This document shows, piece by piece, positions 36,370-44,679 of a stretch of 64,000 nucleotides of DNA (position 1 is the first letter of the stretch; every line of letters begins with the position of its first letter). The notes beneath the pieces are model-generated. The model saw only the letters and a list, made by a program, of their open reading frames with translations, searched no databases and was not told the DNA's origin. The DNA is taken from contig NZ_AP022610.1 in NCBI RefSeq assembly GCF_010729665.1, positions 1,612,001-1,676,000 on the forward strand, read 5' to 3'. This DNA comes from Mycolicibacterium madagascariense (GTDB lineage: Bacteria; Actinomycetota; Actinomycetes; Mycobacteriales; Mycobacteriaceae). The position numbers and the translations under genes are program-made.

Positions 36370-37041
36370 CTAGAGGTCGTTGATGCTGATGATGCCATCT
36401 TGGACGGCGCGGGCGACGAGGGCGGCCTTGGTGGGGGCGGGGCGCCCGGCGGCGGCGTACTTGGCGCGCACGCGCTGGAGATGAGTGCGCACGGTGGTGG
36501 CCTCGATGTGGAGTTGTCGCCCGACGAGGTCCTTGTTCTCGGTTTGGAACCACGCGACGAGGACCTCGGTCTCGCGAGCGCCGAGGTGCGGTCGCCCCTC
36601 GCGCGCGTCCTGACACATGGCGCCGGCCATCCGGGGGCCCACGAACGGGGTGTCGCTGCAGGCCGCGTGGATGGCGTCGAGCAGGTGCCGTCGCCCCTCG
36701 GACTTGACCAGGTAGCTCAGGGCGCCGAGGTCCAAGCAGCGCAGGATCACTTCGCCCTGGTCGATGTGGGAGTAGACGATCACCCGGTGCCCGGCGTCGA
36801 CGATGCGTTCGAGGGCGTCGAAGGCGGGTCGTCTGCTGCGCAATTCGAGGTCGAGGACGACGACGTCGACGTCGTCGGTGGGCTGGGAATGGTTGGCGAG
36901 GAACGCGTCGGCGCTCAGGTAGTTGGCGGCGACGTGCACGGGCGGCGTCGCCTCGCTGCACCAGGCGCGGATGCCGGCGTGCACGACGTCGTGATCATCG
37001 ATGATGCAGATCGACGGCCTCTGCCGATCGGGTGTGGTCAT
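36370..37041 (-). CDS. LuxR/NarL-type response regulator
   Basis: A 223-residue two-component regulator. The receiver domain (about 9-125) has the acidic pair Asp15/Asp16, the phospho-acceptor Asp64 in VVVLDLEL and the Lys-containing YLVKSEG switch region; the C-terminal LuxR helix-turn-helix (about 150-215) reads LGARETEVLVAWFQTENKDLVGRQLHIEATTVRTHLQRVRAKY. ATG 37041 lies inside the last 47 bases of the kinase gene, so translation is coupled to it. The partner kinase is the preceding gene. Targets unknown. Confidence 0.9.
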   Translation of the reverse strand: MTTPDRQRPSICIIDDHDVVHAGIRAWCSEATPPVHVAANYLSADAFLANHSQPTDDVDVVVLDLELRSRRPAFDALERIVDAGHRVIVYSHIDQGEVILRCLDLGALSYLVKSEGRRHLLDAIHAACSDTPFVGPRMAGAMCQDAREGRPHLGARETEVLVAWFQTENKDLVGRQLHIEATTVRTHLQRVRAKYAAAGRPAPTKAALVARAVQDGIISINDL

Positions 37042-39385
37042 CTGGCCGCGTCTCTCCTCCCCGGAGCCGGTGGCGCACGGTGACCCATACCGTTTCGCCC
37101 GCACCGACTACGTCGACATCATCGCTCGTGCTCGTCTGCAATGCCGACACGTCGGCATCTTCGACGTGGTCGCAGACGATCGACGCCAGCACCACGTCGT
37201 CCAGCGCGAGAACGGTGACGCGGGCGGACGATCGGGTGACGGCGAGCGCCGCGCCGAGCGGTGCGGCGATGTCGCGGGCGTCGGCTTCGGTGACCGACGG
37301 CAGCGCGCCCTGGACGTCGACGCTGACGTCGATGCCACGCTGGTCGGCGGCGTCGATGGCGGAGCGCAGCTGGGCCAGCAGGGGATGGTCGAACACCGCC
37401 GACTGGCTGAAGAGCACACGCAGACGCCGCGATTCGACCTGGGCGCGGTGTCGCATCGCAGGGTCCACCGGCGTCCGCTCACGCCAGGCCTCCAACAGCG
37501 GGCGCACGTTGGCCAGGAGGTTGGCGTAGCGGCGCCGGTATTCGATCCGCAGTGCCGAGGTGATGTGCTGCCTCGCCACGAGTTCGGTTTGGGCGGTTAA
37601 TTCGTCGTGGGCGTCGGCGGCCGCGTCGGCGACCAAGCCACTGAACAACAGGGCGAACAGCTGCACGGCCAGGATGCTCGCGGTGCCCAGCCCGAGGTTG
37701 ACCGCAGTGTGTGCCGAGGGTGACCGAAGAAAGGTGTAGGCCCCCACGATGACCCAGACGCTCACCAGCCAGGCCGCAGCGTGGCGCACCGGATACCTCA
37801 GGACGAACGGCAGCACGCACCAACCGATCGCCGCCTGAGACCACTGCGCCTGACCGCCGAGCACCGTCGGGGGCAGTAGTACGGTCTGCGCCAGTGCGAT
37901 GACCACCAGCGCACCCGGCAGCAGCGCGGGACTGCTGCGCTTGCGCAGCGTGAATCCGATTGCTGAAAGGGTGATTACGGCCGCGGACGCCGCCAGGGTG
38001 AGCTGCCATCCCGGGTGGGCGGTGGCGGAGAGGGAGGGTGGCGCCATCGAGGCCAGGCTGAGCACGGCGTACGCGGTGAGCGCCAGGGCATATCCGGTGC
38101 GGGTCCGCTCGATGAGGCGGTCCGGGTCGCCGACGGCGTCGGTCAGTCGCCGGGGCTCCTCCGGGTTCGGCCACGTCAGGGTGACCGTCGTGCCGTGCCC
38201 GACCGACGACGTGACGGCCGTGCTGCCGCCGATGGTGTGCATCCTGGCCGTCATCGAATGACTGATTCCGTAGCCCGGCGCAGCGGCGGTCGGGTCGAAA
38301 CCCCTGCCGTCGTCGGTGATGACGATGCGATGGGGTACGACGTCCAGTGTCACGATGCCGGCGCGGGCGTGTCGGTCGACGTTGTTGAGCGCCTCCCGGA
38401 TCACCGCCACCACGCAGTGGCCGATCTCGGCATCCACCCACAGGGATTCGACGCCGGTGCAGCGCATCGGAGTGGCGTACTGCGGGCTCAGATCACGAAG
38501 CGCGGCAACGACGTTCATGGGTTCGGAGGATTCCGGCTGCGGATCGCCGAGCATCTCGAGGTCCCGGCGCGCCTGCCGGGCGAGCCTCTCCGGTGAGAGA
38601 GGGGAGCCCTGTCCGACGAGGAGCAGGGTGGAGGCCACCGTGTCGTGCAGGAGGCGCAGTTGCTCGCGGTCGTAGTCGCGTACCGCCTCCGCCACCCGCT
38701 GCGTCACGTCGGCGTGCTGCCGTCGGGCCCGCGCCGCGTCCACGGCGAGAGCGACCCGCAACTCGGCCAAGCGAATCAACGCACACGTGGCCCACTGCAG
38801 CCCGAAGTAGTAGAGGTTGAACACCTCGTGCACGTGCGGCCAGCCGATGACCGCCGCCGCCCCCGTGGCGTAGCTGGCCGCGATGATCGACGCGACGACG
38901 ATGCTCACCCGTATCGGCAGGCCCACCGTGAAACCGATGACGGCCGTGCCCGCCACCGCGATCGGTGCGCAGTTGGAGAGGTAGAACCGTGGGTCGGCGA
39001 CGAGGAGGGGAATCCCCAGGCACACCGCGACGGTGAACGCGACGTCGATGGCGGTGGCGAGCGAAGAATGCGATCGGGTGGCCAACCGGTGGATGGCCCA
39101 CAGGCCGAGCGCTATGAGCAGCAGCTGGCCGGGCAATCGTGCCGCGGAGTCGGGGTCGGCGAGCGCGACGACGGCCACCAGGAGATTGGCGGTGTGGCGC
39201 ATCGCCAAGCCGATGTTCGCAGCGCGAGACACCAGGTGGCGTTGCGACACATCGTGTCTCGGTCCCACGTCGGCATCGGCCAGCCAGCCACCGACGGGGC
39301 TCGTGCCTACCCCCGGTGGCTCACCGTCCCTGGGCTCGCCCACACTCCGCCAGGCCGAGTTCGTCCCCACCCCGTCAACCCCCAC
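36995..39385 (-). CDS. two-module sensor histidine kinase
   Basis: A 796-residue membrane kinase. The first module has about six membrane helices (65-215), a NarL-type phospho-acceptor helix with His247 (QLRLLHDTVASTLL) and an HATPase domain (REALNNVDRHA; DDGRGFDP; GYGISHSM; GHGTTVTL). It is followed by a second set of about six helices (425-590) and a second DHp-like coil (ITSALRIEYRRRYANLLANVRPLLEAW) with a weak ATPase-like end lacking the N- and G-box residues. So a working kinase is fused to a degenerate copy. The start GTG 39385 is uncertain; ATG 39199 would also keep the first helix. The LuxR regulator overlaps its 3' end. Confidence 0.85.
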   Translation of the reverse strand: MGVDGVGTNSAWRSVGEPRDGEPPGVGTSPVGGWLADADVGPRHDVSQRHLVSRAANIGLAMRHTANLLVAVVALADPDSAARLPGQLLLIALGLWAIHRLATRSHSSLATAIDVAFTVAVCLGIPLLVADPRFYLSNCAPIAVAGTAVIGFTVGLPIRVSIVVASIIAASYATGAAAVIGWPHVHEVFNLYYFGLQWATCALIRLAELRVALAVDAARARRQHADVTQRVAEAVRDYDREQLRLLHDTVASTLLLVGQGSPLSPERLARQARRDLEMLGDPQPESSEPMNVVAALRDLSPQYATPMRCTGVESLWVDAEIGHCVVAVIREALNNVDRHARAGIVTLDVVPHRIVITDDGRGFDPTAAAPGYGISHSMTARMHTIGGSTAVTSSVGHGTTVTLTWPNPEEPRRLTDAVGDPDRLIERTRTGYALALTAYAVLSLASMAPPSLSATAHPGWQLTLAASAAVITLSAIGFTLRKRSSPALLPGALVVIALAQTVLLPPTVLGGQAQWSQAAIGWCVLPFVLRYPVRHAAAWLVSVWVIVGAYTFLRSPSAHTAVNLGLGTASILAVQLFALLFSGLVADAAADAHDELTAQTELVARQHITSALRIEYRRRYANLLANVRPLLEAWRERTPVDPAMRHRAQVESRRLRVLFSQSAVFDHPLLAQLRSAIDAADQRGIDVSVDVQGALPSVTEADARDIAAPLGAALAVTRSSARVTVLALDDVVLASIVCDHVEDADVSALQTSTSDDVDVVGAGETVWVTVRHRLRGGETRPDDHTRSAEAVDLHHR

Positions 39386-39487
39386 CCGGAGATCATGCCC
39401 GGTTCGGCCTGCTGGCGAGGCGATGTCGACGTGCGCAGGGCCGGGTCGTGTCGTTCGCCGGCATTGGCGGTGGCAACGATCCTGGGG

Positions 39488-39514
39488 CTAGCACTCACGG
39501 GGCGCGAGTGCTAA
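39488..39514. promoter_or_regulatory. CIRCE element (HrcA operator)
   Basis: CTAGCACTC (39488-39496), a 9-base spacer, and GAGTGCTAA (39506-39514) match the CIRCE consensus TTAGCACTC-N9-GAGTGCTAA except for the first base. It lies 73 bases ahead of the 61-codon ORF at 39588 and 102 bases ahead of the divergent histidine-kinase gene. No groES/groEL gene is in the window. Confidence 0.85.
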
Positions 39515-39587
39515 ATTTCGATGTTGCACGGTGCGCGGCCCCCCGCCACGGTGACAGGTCCGTCGACAGCATTGGAGGTGCATTGCT

Positions 39588-39773
39588 GTGTTGCAGTTCG
39601 AGTCATTCCGCGCCGTCGATGCGCGCGGCTACGGCGTCATTCGCGGTCAGGCCGGGATCGGCCGCCGACCGGTGTTCCGCCCCATGCAGGTGCACGAGAT
39701 CGACCACGACCGCTACGCGCTGACGTCCGCGGTACCCGGGTTCGACGAGCCGGTCGGCGACCTCGTCGGCTGA
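39588..39773 (+). CDS. small hypothetical protein behind a CIRCE element
   Basis: A 61-residue protein that I do not recognise (MLQFESFRAVDARGYGV..., ending PVGDLVG). GGAGG (39574-39578) stands 9 bases before GTG 39588, supporting translation. It is mixed in composition with no membrane helix, signal peptide or cysteine, and resembles a small beta-rich domain. Its position just after the CIRCE site suggests induction by heat shock through HrcA; this is inferred from position only. Confidence 0.6.
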   Translation: MLQFESFRAVDARGYGVIRGQAGIGRRPVFRPMQVHEIDHDRYALTSAVPGFDEPVGDLVG

Positions 39774-39850
39774 CCATCCGGCCAGACCACCGCGTCGGCG
39801 ATATAGCCAAAGGGTTTAATGATTCGGGGGCGGGCGGCTACACTGAGCCG

Positions 39851-40132
39851 ATGGGTGTGGCGAAGACGAGGGCGCTGGTCGCGGCGGTCGGCATGGTCGC
39901 CGTCGCCCTGGGTGTCGCAGCGCCCGCCGCTGCCGACGTCGACGATCCGTGCCAGCTCGGGGTGACCTTCCTCTGTCGATTCATGCCGATCGCGCCCGGG
40001 CTCGACCACGACATCGACCTCACCCAGGGCTCGGGGACGTTGAATGGCCAGAGCCTGCAGCAGATGCCCGCCGGGCAGCTTCCCGAGGATGGGCCTCCGG
40101 CACCGGTCTGCGGCGCGAACGGCTGCAGCTAG
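39851..40132 (+). CDS. small secreted protein with signal peptide
   Basis: A 93-residue exported protein. A clear signal peptide (TRALVAAVGMVAVALGVAAPAAA, cleavage near ADV at 28-30) is followed by a short mature part with four cysteines (DPCQLGVTFLCRF and VCGANGCS) that may form two disulfides. Related small mycobacterial proteins are sometimes labelled fibronectin-binding; I see no basis to assert that here. A -10 hexamer TACACT (39839-39844) ends 6 bases before ATG 39851, so the transcript is probably leaderless. Confidence 0.75.
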   Translation: MGVAKTRALVAAVGMVAVALGVAAPAAADVDDPCQLGVTFLCRFMPIAPGLDHDIDLTQGSGTLNGQSLQQMPAGQLPEDGPPAPVCGANGCS

Positions 40133-40233
40133 TAAGCGGGTGGTATCGCGAGATGGGTTGCGCTAGAGCTTCTTCGGTGGTCTCGACCCCCGGTGTCGCC
40201 ATGGGTGAGCCATCCCGCGGGAAGGGCTCGCCG

Positions 40234-40818
40234 ATGACGAGCGAACTACTGGACGCCAGGGAGCAGGGCGTGCGGGATCGGTTGATCGCGGCCGCGGACC
40301 ACGAGTTGGCCGAGAACGGAACGCTGTGCGGTCGGTTCGAGGCAGTCGCGCACCGGGCTGGGGTATCCCGTGCCACCGCCTACCGCCAACTCGGCAGCAT
40401 CTCCGAATTGATCACCCAGGTGGGGCTGCGGCGGTCGGAGAAGCACACCGCGTTGGTGACCGAGCTGATGTCCCGGGAGCGGGATGCCCTCGCGAAGATC
40501 GAGGCATCCCTGATCTACAGTGCGCGCGAATTGCCCAACGAGCCCATCGTCTTGGAGCTGATCGCGCGACGGTCCACCTCGGTCGTCGACCCGGAGGTGC
40601 GCCGGCTGATCACCGGTGTCCTCGCGCCCGTGCTCGCAGCCGGCCAGGCGGCCGGCGAAATCCGCAGTGACGTCGAGCGCGACCTCGTCATCGAGTACCT
40701 CACCGAGCAGTGCTATCTCATGACGCAGGCCGACGACAGATCCGCAGCGGCAGTTCGGCAGCGATTCCGGTGTTTCATCGCCCCCTGCCTCACGCCACCG
40801 GACGCCGTCGCGCAGTGA
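40234..40818 (+). CDS. TetR family transcriptional regulator
   Basis: A 194-residue TetR-type protein. The helix-turn-helix (about 10-58) reads GVRDRLIAAADHELAENG...EAVAHRAGVSRATAYRQLGS; the C-terminal part is helical. ATG 40234 has GAAGGG 8 bases upstream and the frame open from 39949 overlaps the secreted-protein gene in another phase. Neighbours are an exported protein upstream and the LpqH-like lipoprotein downstream; the target is unknown and no operator was identified for it. Confidence 0.84.
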   Translation: MTSELLDAREQGVRDRLIAAADHELAENGTLCGRFEAVAHRAGVSRATAYRQLGSISELITQVGLRRSEKHTALVTELMSRERDALAKIEASLIYSARELPNEPIVLELIARRSTSVVDPEVRRLITGVLAPVLAAGQAAGEIRSDVERDLVIEYLTEQCYLMTQADDRSAAAVRQRFRCFIAPCLTPPDAVAQ

Positions 40819-40900
40819 GCACGTCGTGATCGTCGGTCAGGCAGCGAACGAATCAGCCCACCGCGGGCCGGGGTGGGCGTGTCCAGATTGGGGTGCATCG

Positions 40901-41335
40901 ATGGACGTGAAAGTCCTCGCGCTAGCGGGTCTGCTGATCGGCGTCAGCGCGGCGTGCTCGTCGCCGGCGGCCGTGTCGCCGCGAGCGGGCACGATTCCGG
41001 CTGGGACGGCGGACGTTTCGGTCGATGGGCGACAGCTCGCCCCCTCACGAGACGTGGGCTGCACGTTCATTCAGTCCTACACCACCATCACGACGGGCAG
41101 CGGGCCCATGGGCACGACGACGGTCGTCGACAATGCCGACGGACTTACGGCGAAGTCCGTCGACATCCGCGATCTGGGCGGGTTCACGGGGAGCTACTGG
41201 CAGAACCTCGGTGGGGAGGCCGCGGTGGCGATGACGGGCCGCACGTTCACCATCACGGGCACCGCGGAGGGATTCGATGCCGCGAACCCCAGCGCGCGCA
41301 TCGCGCGGCCGTTCTCCATCAAGGCCAGCTGCTGA
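40901..41335 (+). CDS. LpqH-like (19 kDa antigen family) lipoprotein
   Basis: A 144-residue lipoprotein. The signal peptide ends in the lipobox GVSAACSS, with Cys at about residue 19. The mature part has the LpqH-family pattern: VSVDGRQL strand, a cysteine pair (DVGCTF and C-terminal KASC), VVDNADGLTAKSVDIRDLGGFTGSYWQNLGGEA and GRTFTITGTAEGFDAANPSA. LpqH proteins are surface lipoproteins and TLR2 agonists. ATG 40901 directly precedes the signal peptide; no clear ribosome site. Confidence 0.82.
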   Translation: MDVKVLALAGLLIGVSAACSSPAAVSPRAGTIPAGTADVSVDGRQLAPSRDVGCTFIQSYTTITTGSGPMGTTTVVDNADGLTAKSVDIRDLGGFTGSYWQNLGGEAAVAMTGRTFTITGTAEGFDAANPSARIARPFSIKASC

Positions 41336-41397
41336 CGGCGTACGCAGGCCGAGCGTCCGGGTCGAGGCGCACGGCACCGGAGCCTCACCCCGAGGGC

Positions 41398-42936
41398 ATG
41401 ACGCTCGGCGACATCGTCACCGACAACGCGCTGCGCTTCCCGAGCGGCGTCGCCTACCGGCACGGTGAGCGCACCCTCACCCACGCACAACTCAGAGAGC
41501 GGGCGCTACGTCTGACGTCGGCGATGGCCCAGGCCGGGGTCGGCCACCAGGACCGCATCGCGGTGCTGAGCCGCAACGGCATCGAGTTCGGCGAGCTGCA
41601 CGCCGCCGCGCAGGTGAGTGGAATCATCATGGCCACCATCAACTTTCGACTGTCGGCACCAGAGGTCGAGGACGTCCTGCGCCGGGTGACGCCGTTGATC
41701 GTCTTCTGCGCCGACGAGTTCGCCTCGACGCTCGCCGGGTCGATCGCCGAATGGCCCAACCCGCCGCTGCTCGTCACGATCGGCGGCGCCACGCATCCCG
41801 GGGCCATCGACTACGAGCGCTTCGTCGAGGGCGGGCGGGCCGTCGAACCGGACGCCGTCGCACGGCCGCAGGACGTCGCCTACCTGCTCTTCACCAGCGG
41901 CACCACCGGCGCCTCCAAGTGCTGTGTCGTCGGGCAGCGTGAATTGCGGAGCATCGCCTACACGATGAACGCTGAAATGCGGTGCGGCAGTGATGATCGC
42001 GGTCTGATCAACATGCCGATGTTCCACGTGGGCGCACTCGCGATCATGCTGGGTGTACATGCCCGCGGCGGTACCGTCGTGCTCCAGCAGCAGTTCGACG
42101 CAGCGCAGGCGGTCCGATTGATCGCGACCGAACGGATCACGGTGCTGCACCTCGCACCGGTCATGCTCAAGAGTCTGCTCGACGAGGTGGCTGACCCCGC
42201 GGCCGTGACATCCGTTCGGACGGTGGTGTATTCGGCGGCGCCGATGACGGCGGTGACGTTGCGTCGGGCGTTCGACGTGCTGCCGCACGCGGGGTTTCTC
42301 AACCTGTACGGGCAGACCGAGGTCATCGTGTCCGGGTTGCCTCGCGAGCTGCACGCACTCGACGGCCCGGACGCCGAGGAGCGCCTGCGTTCGGTGGGAT
42401 TTCCGTTCCCCGGCACCATGATTCGGCTCGTCGACGACAGCGGACGGGACGTGCCCGCCGGGGCGGCGGGGGAGATCGTCGTGCGGTCGGAGTCGGCGTT
42501 TCGCGGCTACTGGAACGACGAGGCGGCCACGGCGGCCACGCTGCGCGACGGTTGGTGTCACACCGGGGACGTGGGCCGCATCGACGATCGCGGTCTGCTG
42601 TACCTGGTGGATCGCAAGAAGGACGTCGTGATCAGCGGCGGTGAGAACGTGTACTCCCCTGAGGTCGAGGACGCCGTCAGCTCGCTGGACGGCGTCGCGG
42701 CGTGCGCCGTGATCGGGGTGCCCGACGAGCGGTGGGGCGAGGCCGTCTGCGCCGTCGTCGTGCCCGATGCCGACGCAGCACTCACGCTGGAGACCGTGCA
42801 GGAGCACGTCCGAGGACGATTGGCCGGCTACAAGGTGCCGCGCCGGTTGGTGGTCGTCGACGAACTGCGGGTGCTGGCCAGCGGCAAGGTCGACAAGAAG
42901 CGCTTGCGGGCGGACCTGGCTGCCGACGAAACCTAG
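41398..42936 (+). CDS. class I adenylate-forming acyl-CoA synthetase
   Basis: A 512-residue acid:CoA ligase. The adenylation motifs are LLFTSGTTGASK (P-loop, about 165), NLYGQTEV (A5), GWCHTGDVGRIDDRG (A7), DRKKDVVISGGENVYSPEVE (hinge and A8) and SGKVDKKRLR with the C-terminal catalytic Lys. It should activate a free acid to its CoA thioester by way of the acyl-AMP and so start the pathway of the genes that follow. ATG 41398 has GAGGG near it; the open frame upstream overlaps the lipoprotein gene in another phase. Its stop overlaps that of the converging TetR gene within CTAG. Confidence 0.9.
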   Translation: MTLGDIVTDNALRFPSGVAYRHGERTLTHAQLRERALRLTSAMAQAGVGHQDRIAVLSRNGIEFGELHAAAQVSGIIMATINFRLSAPEVEDVLRRVTPLIVFCADEFASTLAGSIAEWPNPPLLVTIGGATHPGAIDYERFVEGGRAVEPDAVARPQDVAYLLFTSGTTGASKCCVVGQRELRSIAYTMNAEMRCGSDDRGLINMPMFHVGALAIMLGVHARGGTVVLQQQFDAAQAVRLIATERITVLHLAPVMLKSLLDEVADPAAVTSVRTVVYSAAPMTAVTLRRAFDVLPHAGFLNLYGQTEVIVSGLPRELHALDGPDAEERLRSVGFPFPGTMIRLVDDSGRDVPAGAAGEIVVRSESAFRGYWNDEAATAATLRDGWCHTGDVGRIDDRGLLYLVDRKKDVVISGGENVYSPEVEDAVSSLDGVAACAVIGVPDERWGEAVCAVVVPDADAALTLETVQEHVRGRLAGYKVPRRLVVVDELRVLASGKVDKKRLRADLAADET

Positions 42937-44216
42937 AGCGACCGCAACAGCGACCGGCGCAGCAGGGTCACCATGAGGTCGGCGGCGCCTTCGTCGTCGC
43001 GCGTCGGCGCCCCGGTGGGTTCGCTCATGCGGCCGAGCACCGCGAGGAACACCGCGCCGGCTGCTCGAGCGTCGATTCCCGGCGGCAGGTCGACGGAGGC
43101 GAGCAACGCGGCCACCGCGTGGTGAACGGCGCCGATCCCGTGCTCGACGGCGGCATCGTTGAGTTGATCGGCGACCGTGCCGTCGAACCAGGCGCGGATG
43201 ACCCCGCGGTACTCACGGTGGAACCGGACGTAGCCCAGCATCCACCCGGCGAGGGTGGCCGCAGCGGTCCCCGGCAGCGCCGCCGCGTGCGCCTCGATCT
43301 CGAGCACGGCCCGGCGGGTCAGCTCGGCGAGGATGTTCTCCTTCGTGCTGAAGTAGCGGTACAGCGTGGCGCGGCTGACGTCGGCGGCCGCGGCGATGTC
43401 CTCCATGCCGACCGCGTAATACCCGCGTTCGGCGAACAGCGTCGAGCTGACCGAGAGGACGTCGTGCGCGATCGGGGACAGTGGCACGACGTCGGCGGGC
43501 ACCGGGGCAGGGTCATCGTCCGTCACGTCGGACGTCGGCGGCGCGGCGTCGGGAAGGGCCCGCAGCGCGTCGTCGGGGGTGTCGGGGAAGAGCATCAGTT
43601 GCAAAGCGACGGTCAGTGAGGACGTGAGCACCGAGCGCTCGGGCAGGGGAAGCATCGCGCGGCACCGGTAGAGGTTGACCATGTGGGGGATTCGGCCGAG
43701 AGCGGCGGCCCCATCGTGCACGTCGAGGCCGCCGAGGTCCACCCGGCGAAGCCGATCGGTCACCTCGAGGCGGTAGGCCTCGGCCACCGCGCCGGCGTCG
43801 ATGACGGATAGCCCGGTGGGCGTGCCGATGCCGGGAAACTCGGCGAAGACGGCCGCGTGCGCGTCGTAGAGGTCGGCCCATTCCGCCAGCCACTCGTGGA
43901 GGGCTTCGACCCCGTCGGCGGTCGGGCCGAGGGCGCCGAGTCGCTCGCCGTGTGCGAGCACCTCGCGCTCCGACGTCGCGCTCAGCTCCCGGAAGATGTC
44001 CTCCTTGCCCGCGAAGTACTGGTAGACCGTCGCGCGCGAGGCCTTGGCTGCCTTGGCGATGGTGTCCAGTGACGTCCCGTGAAAGCCATTGGCCAGGAAC
44101 ACCTTCGCCGCGCTCGCCAGAATGCGTTCGCGCGTGTGCAGACCGCGACGACCGACGCCGACGTTGGCGGGGGGTGCATATCCGGGACGCCGCAGCTTGT
44201 CCGGAGTCGCGCCCAT
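42933..44216 (-). CDS. tandem TetR regulator with two DNA-binding domains
   Basis: A 427-residue protein built of two complete TetR units. Unit one has its helix-turn-helix at about 25-75 (LHTRERILASAAKVFLANGFHGTSLDTIAKAAKASRATVYQYFAGKEDIF), unit two at about 250-300 (VSSTLFAERGYYAVGMEDIAAAADVSRATLYRYFSTKENIL), each followed by its own helical sensor domain; an acidic linker joins them. Normal TetR proteins are half this length and dimerise. It stands at the edge of the catabolic island and is the best candidate to read the ACTATATRGC sites there. ATG 44216 is chosen; GATAAT 6 bases upstream may be its -10 box. Confidence 0.87.
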   Translation of the reverse strand: MGATPDKLRRPGYAPPANVGVGRRGLHTRERILASAAKVFLANGFHGTSLDTIAKAAKASRATVYQYFAGKEDIFRELSATSEREVLAHGERLGALGPTADGVEALHEWLAEWADLYDAHAAVFAEFPGIGTPTGLSVIDAGAVAEAYRLEVTDRLRRVDLGGLDVHDGAAALGRIPHMVNLYRCRAMLPLPERSVLTSSLTVALQLMLFPDTPDDALRALPDAAPPTSDVTDDDPAPVPADVVPLSPIAHDVLSVSSTLFAERGYYAVGMEDIAAAADVSRATLYRYFSTKENILAELTRRAVLEIEAHAAALPGTAAATLAGWMLGYVRFHREYRGVIRAWFDGTVADQLNDAAVEHGIGAVHHAVAALLASVDLPPGIDARAAGAVFLAVLGRMSEPTGAPTRDDEGAADLMVTLLRRSLLRSL

Positions 44217-44254
44217 ACGAGGATTATCCCGGTAGACCCAGGCCGACGCCGCAC

Positions 44255-44566
44255 TCACGTCGGCGACGGTCCCGGCAGGTTGCGCTTGGCCTTGCCCGGA
44301 TAACCGAAGAACTTCTCGAAGTTGGCGTCGTTGATCGGCTGGGCGGTGTTGCGCGCCGCCGCCGCGCTGAGGGCGTCGAGGCGGGCGCTCGCCTTGTCCA
44401 GTTCCTCGGCCGAACCAGACCCCCGCAACCGCTCGACCTCGGCTCTTGCCGCGGCGACTTCGAGCCGCAGTCGCTCTCCTGCTTCGCCGAACGTCAGGAG
44501 GTCGTGATCGTCCTCGTCGACGGTCTCTCGCGCTGCACCATTCGTGGGCGGGGTGGGGGAATTCAT
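44255..44566 (-). CDS. small hypothetical protein with coiled-coil segment
   Basis: A 103-residue protein without a recognised family. Residues about 30-70 form a strongly heptad-like Ala/Glu/Arg-rich helix (ERLRLEVAAARAEVERLRG...EELDKASARLDAL), and the end is a short Gly/Pro/Lys segment (FFGYPGKAKRNLPGPSPT). ATG 44566 is used although the ribosome site is weak. It lies between the tandem TetR gene (39 bases downstream) and the divergent amidohydrolase, and probably shares the promoter region with the ACTATATGGC site. Confidence 0.65.
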   Translation of the reverse strand: MNSPTPPTNGAARETVDEDDHDLLTFGEAGERLRLEVAAARAEVERLRGSGSAEELDKASARLDALSAAAARNTAQPINDANFEKFFGYPGKAKRNLPGPSPT

Positions 44567-44602
44567 GTCAGGGCTCTCAATCTATAGACGAATGTGGCCT
44601 AC

Positions 44603-44612
44603 GCCATATAGT
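44603..44612 (-). promoter_or_regulatory. ACTATATGGC motif, copy A
   Basis: GCCATATAGT on the plus strand, i.e. ACTATATGGC on the minus strand, in the divergent promoter region between the coiled-coil protein and the amidohydrolase gene. The same 10-mer occurs at 55041 and, with one change, at 59971. GTCAGAAAA is also directly repeated just downstream (about 44627 and 44646). Confidence 0.6.
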
Positions 44613-44679
44613 CTGTGAGACGAAGCGTCAGAAAACAAGACGTTGTGTCAGAAAATCAGCCGAGACGAAGGAGCGCACG

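Noticed and set aside
44627..44655. Direct repeat GTCAGAAAA before the amidohydrolase gene.
   Set aside because: Seen only here; it may be an activator site, but with two copies in a single promoter it is too little to call on its own.
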